This document shows positions 58,572 through 64,000 of a stretch of DNA of 64,000 nucleotides, piece after piece. A model generated the notes under the pieces. That model was not told the DNA's origin. It saw only the letters and a list, made by a program, of their open reading frames with translations, and made no database searches. Position 1 is the stretch's first letter. Each line of letters begins with the position of its first letter. A program made the translations under genes and the position numbers. This DNA is from Symbiodinium natans. Lineage: Eukaryota > Sar > Dinophyceae > Suessiales > Symbiodiniaceae. Location of the stretch: NCBI GenBank assembly GCA_905221605.1, contig CAJNDS010001957.1, positions 667,736 to 731,735 on the forward strand, written 5' to 3'.

Positions 58572-58838
58572 TCATTCCCTTGCGGTCATAGGAGCGAACC
58601 CGTAGATGTTCGCCATCCTGATCTGCCGAGGAAGCCCCCCCCCTCGACCGGCAAGATGAAATGCATTCAGATCGGGATTTGACGAGTCAAGGATCTCCAA
58701 GTGGACGTCGTGGTCTGGCGTAAGAATGATGTACTCAAAGGTGTTGGCATCTACCTCTGCCAAGACCAATCTGGAATGAATGCACTGCGGGACTTCCCCG
58801 TAGTCCATGTACACTACATCGCCCACGTTGATGGCCAT
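58572..58838 (-). CDS. Retroelement ORF2 N-terminal domain, truncated by internal deletion
   Basis: 88 codons from MAINVGDVVYMDYGEVPQCI to APMTARE-stop. Similar VDYGE/TPDxDVYVE proteins occur at the start of dinoflagellate retroelement polyproteins, as far as I recall; the role is unproven (gag-like or nucleoprotein). The stop TGA is followed in the same frame by the RNase H tail, so a deletion removed the rest of gag and the reverse transcriptase and the junction lies near 58570. Its ATG overlaps the stop of the preceding ORF in TAATG at 58840-58836, which suggests coupled translation. Confidence 0.6.
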   Translation of the reverse strand: MAINVGDVVYMDYGEVPQCIHSRLVLAEVDANTFEYIILTPDHDVHLEILDSSNPDLNAFHLAGRGGGLPRQIRMANIYGFAPMTARE

Positions 58839-59146
58839 TATCCCAGGATCTGCAAGGGCCGGATTGGACTATACACACCCTTGCTCTTGCCCTTGAACTG
58901 GATGGCGACTTCTCGGTCGTCCCCCCTCCTAGTCACAGTCAGCTTAACAGCCAAAGCGAAGCCAGCCCCCACAAATACGAGAATCGAAAGCCCAATCAGA
59001 ACGATCAGCCACCCAACTCCCAATGAAGAGGACTCCGCCACACGCTGAACTGAGCAATGACAGTCACAGACGCAACGAGGATTCTCTGCTTTTTCTGGAA
59101 AAAGACCTCGCACAGCGACAAGCCAGCAAAGCGAGGAGGCCTCCAT
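58838..59146 (-). CDS. Retroelement ORF1, small Cys-cluster membrane protein
   Basis: 102 codons. It has a Cys cluster (RCVCDCHC, residues about 25-32), one long membrane helix (LGVGWLIVLIGLSILVFVGA) and a basic C-terminal part (KLTVTRRGDD, KGKSKGVYSP). It lies just inside A1, as the first ORF of the element, and its TAA stop overlaps the next ATG. Function unknown; a membrane protein is unexpected in a DIRS-type element, where gag, RT/RNase H and recombinase are usual. The start is the first Met after A1. Confidence 0.55.
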   Translation of the reverse strand: MEASSLCWLVAVRGLFPEKAENPRCVCDCHCSVQRVAESSSLGVGWLIVLIGLSILVFVGAGFALAVKLTVTRRGDDREVAIQFKGKSKGVYSPIRPLQILG

Positions 59147-59163
59147 GAAACGAAAGCAACTAC

Positions 59164-59255
59164 ACTACCCAAAAACTTGAGAGAATCAGAGACGGCATAT
59201 GATGTCGGCTCAAGCACGCCCAACGTGCCGTCAATTGGCTACAAGTAGCATACAT
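59164..59255 (-). repeat. Split direct repeat A1 (element 5' end)
   Basis: 92 bases from CTACCCAAAAACTTGAGAG to GTAGCATACAT, identical to 56127-56218 and 55820-55911 except for one base (GTCGGC against GTCGAC). It ends directly against TATAGTAATAATAAT. Confidence 0.95.
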
Positions 59256-59353
59256 TATAGTAATAATAATAATAATAATCATAATAATTCAATAACAATC
59301 ATAATATTCAAAAAACATACTTGTCATCATAGCAGTAGTCATAGTCTTAGTAC

Positions 59354-59410
<57 letters not shown>

Positions 59411-59525
59411 CAGTAGCAGTAGCAGTAGCAGTAGTAGTAATAGTAGTAGTAGTAGTAGTAATAATAATAATAGTAGTAGTAGTAGTGGTGGTAGTAGTAG
59501 TAGTAGGGCTCCCCCCCCCCCCCGG
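59256..59525 (+). repeat. (TAA)n, (AGT)n and (C)n tracts
   Basis: (TAATAA)n to about 59300, mixed ATCATAAT DNA, (AGT)n with AGC and AAT variants at 59350-59505, then poly(C) at 59511-59523. Serine-, leucine- or tyrosine-repeat frames here are artefacts. Confidence 0.95.
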
Positions 59526-59859
59526 TGCGACGGAAAAAATGCACTTTTTTTACGTTTTTGAAGGTCACTTTTGTAAATGTGCACGACTATACGGGGAAAG
59601 TGTTATTTTTCACCTACTTTTAAATATTTCTTTGGTTTGTGGGTGCAAAAGTGCTGTAAATACCAGCACTTGCGTTGTTTTTTTTCAGATTTTTTGGCGG
59701 TTGCAAACATCACTGATGTAAAGCTCGATTTTGAACTTGCACGTCTTGGCCTTTTGTAGTTTTTTCTGGTCTTGCTGCCGAAATACTGTAAATAAATACC
59801 ACCTGCAGCATTTTCCTCTTTTTTGTTTGGTGGGGGGGGGGTGGGGGGGTGTGCAGCTT
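59526..59859. other. T-rich unassigned stretch with poly(G)
   Basis: T-rich single-copy-looking DNA without a gene, ending in TGGGGGGGGGGTGGGGGGGTG at 59831-59851 just before the inverted motif pair. Confidence 0.5.
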
Positions 59860-59962
59860 AAATAGGGTCTATTTGGAAGCTGGGAATCGTATTTACAAGA
59901 GGAAAACAGGCCCCAAAACGTATACTTATTCACAAGAGCCATGTTCCAAATAGACCCTATTT
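59860..59962. repeat. 103-base element with 19-base inverted ends
   Basis: AAATAGGGTCTATTTGGAA at 59860-59878 is the exact reverse complement of 59944-59962. The left end is the same motif as at 16741 and 22966 (one base different). This is the only place where both ends are seen, so the motif may be the terminal repeat of a small element of which single ends survive elsewhere. Confidence 0.7.
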
Positions 59963-59999
59963 TAGGTCCTGTAGGGTTGCACAGACAGAATTTAATTCA

Positions 60000-62260
60000 T
60001 TAAATTCCTTAATTTCCACTTTCCCCCCTGGAATTTAATGAATTTAATCAATTAAGTCAATTAATTCATTTATTTCCAAAGGGGGGGTGGAATTAATTGA
60101 ATTAGTTGAATTGATTGAATTAATTGAATTAATTGAATTAATTGAATTAATTGAATTAATTGAACCCCCCCCTTTGGAAATAAATGAATTAATTGAATTA
60201 ATTGAATTAATTGGAATTAATTCAAGAATTAATTGAATTAATTGAATTAATTGAATTAGTTGAATTAGTTGAATTATTTCGATTAATTCAATTAATTCAT
60301 TTATTTCCAAATGGGGGGGATTCCCCAGCCCCCACCCCTCCCCCCCTTTGGAAATAAATGAATTAATTGAATTAATTCAATTAATTCAATTAATTCAATT
60401 AATTCAATTAATTCAATTAATTCAATTAATTCAATTAATTCAATTAATTCAATTAATGCAATTAATTCAATTAATTCAATTAATTCATTTATTTCCAAAG
60501 GGGGGGTGGAATTAATTGAATTAATTTAATTAATTGAATTAATTCAATTAATTCAATTAATTCAATTCATTCAATTAATTCATTTATTTCCAAATGGGGG
60601 ATTCCCCAGACCCCACCCCCCCAGCTCGATTTGGCCAAATTTTGCCCGGAGGCTGCCCGGCAAAATTTGGCCAAATCGAGCCGCGCCTTTCTGGAGGCCC
60701 GAAATTATTTAAACTATCGCGGCTCGATTTGGCCAAATTTTGCCGGGCAGCCTCCGGGCAAAATTTGGCCAAATCGAGCCACGCATTTCTCATCGCATAC
60801 GAAGGGCAGCCCGATTTGGCCAAATTTTGCCCGGAAGCTGCCCGGCAAAATTTGGCCAAATCGAGCCGCGATAGTTTAAAAATTTCGGGCCTTCAGAAAG
60901 GCGCGGCCCGATTTGGCCAAATTTTGCCCGGAGGCTGCCCGGCAAAATTTGGCCAAATCGAGCCGCGCATTTCTCATCGCGTTCGACGAGCAGCCCGATT
61001 TGGCCAAATTTTGCCCGCAGACTGTTCGGCAAAATCTGGCCAAATCGAGCCGCGCCTTTCTGGAGGCCCGAAATTATTTAAACTATCGCGGCTCGGTTTG
61101 GCCAAATTTTGCCGGGAAGTCTGCGGGCAAGATTTGGCCAAATCGGGCTGCTCGTCGTACGCGCTGAGAAATGCGCGGCTCGATTTGGCCAAATTTTGCC
61201 GGGCAGCCTCCGGGCAAAATTTGGCCAAATCGAGCCGCGCATTTCTCATGGCATACGAAGAGCAGCCCGATTTGGCCAAATTTTGCCCGCAGGCTGCCCG
61301 GCAAAATTTGGCCAAATCGAGCCGCGATAGTTTAAATAATTTCGTTCAATTAGTTCATTCATTTCCAAATGGAGGGGATTCCCCAGCCCCCACCCCCCCC
61401 CTTTGGAAATAAATGAATTAATTGAATTAATTGATTAATTGAATTAATTGAATTAATTCAATTAATTCAATTAATTCATTTATTTCCAAAGGGGGGGGTG
61501 GAATTAATTGAATTAATTGAATTAATTGAATTAATTGAATTAATTGAATTAATTGAATTAATTGAATTGATTCAATTAATTCAATTAATTCAATTAATTC
61601 AATTAATTCAATTAATTCAATTAATTCAATTATTTCCAAATGGGGGGATTCCCCAGCCCCCACCCCTCCCCCCCCTTTGGAAATAAATGAATTAATTGAA
61701 TTAATTGAATTAATTGAAATAATTGAATTAATTCAACTAATTCAATTAATTCCACCTCCCCTTTGGAAATAAATGAATTAATTGAATTAATTGAAATTCA
61801 ATTAATTCAATTAATTCAATTAATTCAATTAATTCATTTATTTCCAAAGGGGGGGGGGGGTGGGGGCTGGGGAATCCCCCCCATTTGGAAATAAATGAAT
61901 TAATTGAATTAATTGAAATAATTGAATTAATTCAATTAACTCAATTAATTCCACCTCCCCTTTGGAAATAAATCAATTAATTGAATTAGTTGAATTAATT
62001 GAATTAATTCAATTAATTCAATTAATTGAATTAATTCATTCATTTCCAAAGGGGGGGGGGTGGGGGCTGGGGAATCCTCCCCATTTGGAAATAAATGAAT
62101 TACTTGAATTAATTGAAATAATTGAACTAATTCAATTAATTAAATTAATTCCACCTCCCCTTTGGAAATAAATCAATTAATTGAATTAATTGAATTAATT
62201 CAATTATTTTAATTAATTCAAGTAATTCATTTATTTCCAAATGGGGGGTGGGGGCTGGGG
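60000..62260. repeat. AATTAATTC / GAATTAATT 9-mer array with G/C-core palindromic modules
   Basis: Blocks of (TTGAATTAA)n and of its complement (TTAATTCAA)n alternate. They are joined by modules whose arms CATTTATTTCCAAA and TTTGGAAATAAATG enclose a G- or C-rich core (GGGGGGATTCCCCAGCCCCC or a plain G/C run). Modules are seen at about 60060, 60165, 60300, 60490, 60580, 61365, 61480, 61635, 61755, 61840, 61955, 62040, 62155 and 62230. Because 9 is a multiple of 3 and the 9-mer has no stop in some frames, peptides of repeated LIE or LIQ appear open; they are not genes. Confidence 0.9.
60625..61340. repeat. Array of hairpin units GATTTGGCCAAATTTTGCC, nested in the 9-mer array
   Basis: Six to seven units, each an inverted repeat whose arms read CGATTTGGCCAAATTTTGCC and its complement around a short GGAGGCTGCCCGG-type centre. 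Units alternate between two linkers, CCTTTCTGGAGGCCCGAAATTATTTAAACTATCGCGG-type and CATTTCTCATCGCATACGA-type, some of them inverted. It replaces the 9-mer repeat over 0.7 kb; the flanks on both sides are the G/C-core modules. Frames are open on both strands (LAKFCPEAARQNLAKSS-type repeats), which I attribute to the repeat itself. Confidence 0.9.
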
Positions 62261-62261
62261 C

Positions 62262-62630
62262 ATCCTCCTCCCCCCAATACTAAACCTCGAGCCCGGGCCT
62301 CCCCCCAATACTAAATCACGAGCCCGGGCCTCCCCCCAATACTAAATTACGAGCCCGGGCCTTCCCGCAATACTAAATCACGAGCCCGGGCCTCCCCCCA
62401 ATTCTAAATCACGAGCCCGGGCTAAATCACGAGCCCGGGCCTCCAAATTACGAGGCCGGGCCTCCCCCCAAATACTAAATCACGAGCCCGGGCCTCCCCC
62501 CAATACTAAATCACGAGCCCGGGCCTCCCGCAATACTAAATCACGAGCCGGGCCTCCCCCCAATACTAATTTACGAGCCCGGGCCTCCTCCCAATACTAA
62601 ATCACGAGCCCTCCTCCCCCCAATACTAGG
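62262..62630 (+). repeat. About 31-33-base tandem repeat CCCCCAATACTAAATCACGAG
   Basis: About eleven copies of a unit containing CCTCCCCCCAATACTAAATC followed by ACGAGCCCGGG, with small indels. It abuts the 9-mer array on the left and the 57-base satellite on the right without spacer. Confidence 0.9.
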
Positions 62631-64000
62631 GCACAGTTTTTGCTCCAAAAAGTGACATCGCAAGCCCTGGTCCCTAAGATTTTGAGCTCATTTCTTGCCC
62701 CAAAGAGTAGCATCGCAAGCCCTGGTCCCGAAGATTTTGGGCTCATTTCTTGCCCCAAAGAGTAACATCGCAAGCCCTGGTCCCTATTATTTGGGGCCCA
62801 GTTTTTGCTCCAAAGAGTCAAATCGCAAGCCCTGGTCCCTAAGATTTTGGACTCAGTTTTTTGCTCCAAAGCAAGCCCTGGTCCTTAAGATTTTGGGCTC
62901 ATTTCTTGCTCCGAAGAGTCAAATCGCAAGCCCTGGTCCCGAAGATTTCGGGTTCAATTTTTGCTCCACAGAGTCAAACCGCAAGCCCTGGTCCCTAAGA
63001 TTTGGGGCACAGTTTTTGCTCCAAAGAGTCAAATCGCAAGCCCTGCTCCCTAAGATTTTGGGCTCATTTCTTGCCCAAAAGAGTGACATCGCAAGCCCTG
63101 GTCCCTAAGATCTTGGGCCCAGTTGCTCCAAAGAGTCAAATCGCAAGCCCTGGTCCCTAAGATTTGGGGCACAGTTTTTGCTCCAAAGAGTCAAATCGCA
63201 AGCCCTGGTCCCTAAGATTTTGGGTTCATTTCTTGCCCAAAAGAGTGACATCGCAAGCCCTGGTCCCTAAGATCTGGGGCCCAGTTGCTCCAAAGAGTCA
63301 AATCGCAAGCCCTGGCCCCTAAGATTTTGGGCCCAGTTTTTGCTCCAAAGGGTCAAATCGCAAGCCCTGGTCCCTAAGATTTTGGGTTCAATCTTTGCTC
63401 CAAAGAGTAACATCGCAAGCCCTGGTCCCTAAGATTTGGGGCCCAGCTTTTGCTCCGAAGAGTCAAATCGCAAGCCCTGGTCCCTAAGATTTTGGGTTCA
63501 ATTTTTGCTCCAAAGAGTGACATCGCAAGCTCTGGTCCCTAAGATTGGGGGCCCAGTTTTTGCTCCAAAGAGTGACATCGCAAGTCCTGGTCCCTAAGAT
63601 TTGGGGTTCAATTTTTGCTCCAAAGAGTGACATCGCAAGCCCTGGTCCCTAAGATTTGGGGCCCAGTTTTTGCTCCAAAGAGTCAAATCGCAAGCCCTGG
63701 TCCCTAAGATTTTGGGTTCATTTTTTGCTCCAAAGAGTAAAATCGCAAGCCCTGGTCCCTAAGATCTTGGGCCCAGTTTTTGCTCCAAAGAGTCAAATCG
63801 CAAGCCCTGCTCCCTAAGATTTTGGGTTCAATTTTTGCTCCAAAGAGTCAAATCGCAGGCCCTGGTCCCTAAGCAAGCCCTGGTCCTTAAGATTTTGGGT
63901 TCGTTTTTTGCTCCAAAGAGTGACATCGCAAGCCCTGGTCCCTAAGATCTTGGGCCCAGTTTTTGCTCCGAAGAGTCAAATCGCAAGCCCTGGTCCCTAA
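62631..64000 (+). repeat. About 57-base satellite, runs off the window
   Basis: About two dozen copies of a unit containing GCAAGCCCTGGTCCCTAAGA, TTTTGGGTTCAATTTTTGC and TCCAAAGAGTCAAATC. Variants switch between GGGTTCAATTT, GGGCCCAGTTT and GGGCTCATTTC. A few units are shortened (near 62870, 63120, 63285 and 63870). The reverse complement occurs at 16.9-17.6 kb and 18.65-18.8 kb. Confidence 0.95.

Larger units (their letters stand above)
55605..59255 (-). mobile_element. DIRS/PAT-like tyrosine-recombinase retroelement, decayed
   Basis: Read on the minus strand the order is A1 (59255-59164), small ORF1, ORF2, RNase H - tyrosine recombinase - methyltransferase-like frame, B1 (56407-56219), A2 (56218-56127), B2 (56100-55912), then an extra A3 (55911-55820) and B3 (55793-55605). 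A 26-base spacer separates each A from the following B. Split direct repeats A1...B1A2B2 are the hallmark of PAT/Ngaro-type DIRS elements, which integrate with a tyrosine recombinase and make no target duplication. Both ends sit in (TAA)n DNA with no visible duplication. Reverse transcriptase is missing through an internal deletion, and the main frame has two one-base losses, so this copy is non-autonomous and defective. Only a few substitutions separate the repeat copies, so insertion or rearrangement was fairly recent. Confidence 0.85.

Noticed and set aside
60594-61412. 272-codon plus frame of LAKFCRAASGQNLAKSS-type repeats, and CRISPR-like look of the array
   Set aside because: Open in many frames on both strands because the units are palindromic. 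The repeats are eukaryotic satellite hairpins and not a CRISPR array: no unique spacers, no cas genes.
61427-62171. LIELIELI / LIQLIQ repeat peptides
   Set aside because: Products of a stop-free 9-mer repeat; frames open on both strands.
62695-63108. Frames of repeated SNRKPWSLRFWTQF-type peptide in the 57-base satellite
   Set aside because: Satellite translation; the same unit also occurs in reverse at 17 kb without keeping frame.

Overview
The window looks like nuclear DNA of a dinoflagellate, most likely of the Symbiodiniaceae/Suessiales type. This is inferred from four things: the genes I can read are split by short introns, several with GC instead of GT donors and most with AG|G acceptors; degenerate CCCTAAA (TTTAGGG-type) telomere-like repeats occur; genes are sparse and mostly on one strand with no visible promoter elements; and most of the sequence is satellite, microsatellite and inverted-repeat DNA. 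No tRNA, rRNA, spliced-leader gene, CRISPR array or bacterial operon was seen.

Layout. (1) 0.44-6.45 kb: a tandem array of about 1.74 kb units, each with a proline-rich (PPQY)n reading frame; copies 1 and 3 are open, copy 2 has an 8-base deletion, and the tail of copy 3 is broken by two insertions. (2) 6.96-11.07 kb: a C-rich tandem block followed by its inverted G-rich counterpart around an (AT)n centre, ending at a 100-N assembly gap. (3) 11.17-12.2 kb: telomere-like repeats, then (CAA)n and CAACACGACG-type simple repeats. (4) 12.2-26 kb: mostly non-coding, with candidate exons on both strands, a foldback element at 17.6-18.3 kb and outliers of a 57-base satellite. (5) 26-46 kb: the gene-bearing part, nearly all on the minus strand. 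It holds a large Cys-rich protein gene (30.8-27.3 kb), a coiled-coil candidate (33.8-32.7 kb), a multi-pass membrane protein gene (about 42.0-39.95 kb), an acyl-protein thioesterase-like serine hydrolase whose exons I could join with an intact Ser/Asp/His triad (43.64-42.27 kb), and an intronless 697-codon frame (46.0-43.9 kb). The last three lie head to tail with short spacers, as in dinoflagellate unidirectional clusters. (6) 46-55.6 kb: non-coding with a second foldback element, microsatellites and a plus-strand frame interrupted by one TGA.

(7) 55.6-59.26 kb: the best-defined mobile element, a decayed DIRS/PAT-like tyrosine-recombinase retroelement on the minus strand. It has split direct repeats (A1 - ORFs - B1 A2 B2, with an extra A3 B3), a small Cys/membrane ORF overlapping the next ORF by TAATG, an internal deletion removing the reverse transcriptase, an RNase H tail, a tyrosine recombinase and a C5-cytosine-methyltransferase-like domain in which the expected Pro-Cys reads Pro-Ser.

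(8) 59.3-64.0 kb: satellites only. These are (AGT)n, an AATTAATTC/GAATTAATT 9-mer array punctuated by G/C-core palindromes, a nested array of hairpin units, a roughly 33-base repeat, and a roughly 57-base satellite running off the window that also occurs inverted at 17 kb.

No gene product here is experimentally known to me; functions are by motif only, and exon joins are my own reading of splice signals and reading-frame phase.
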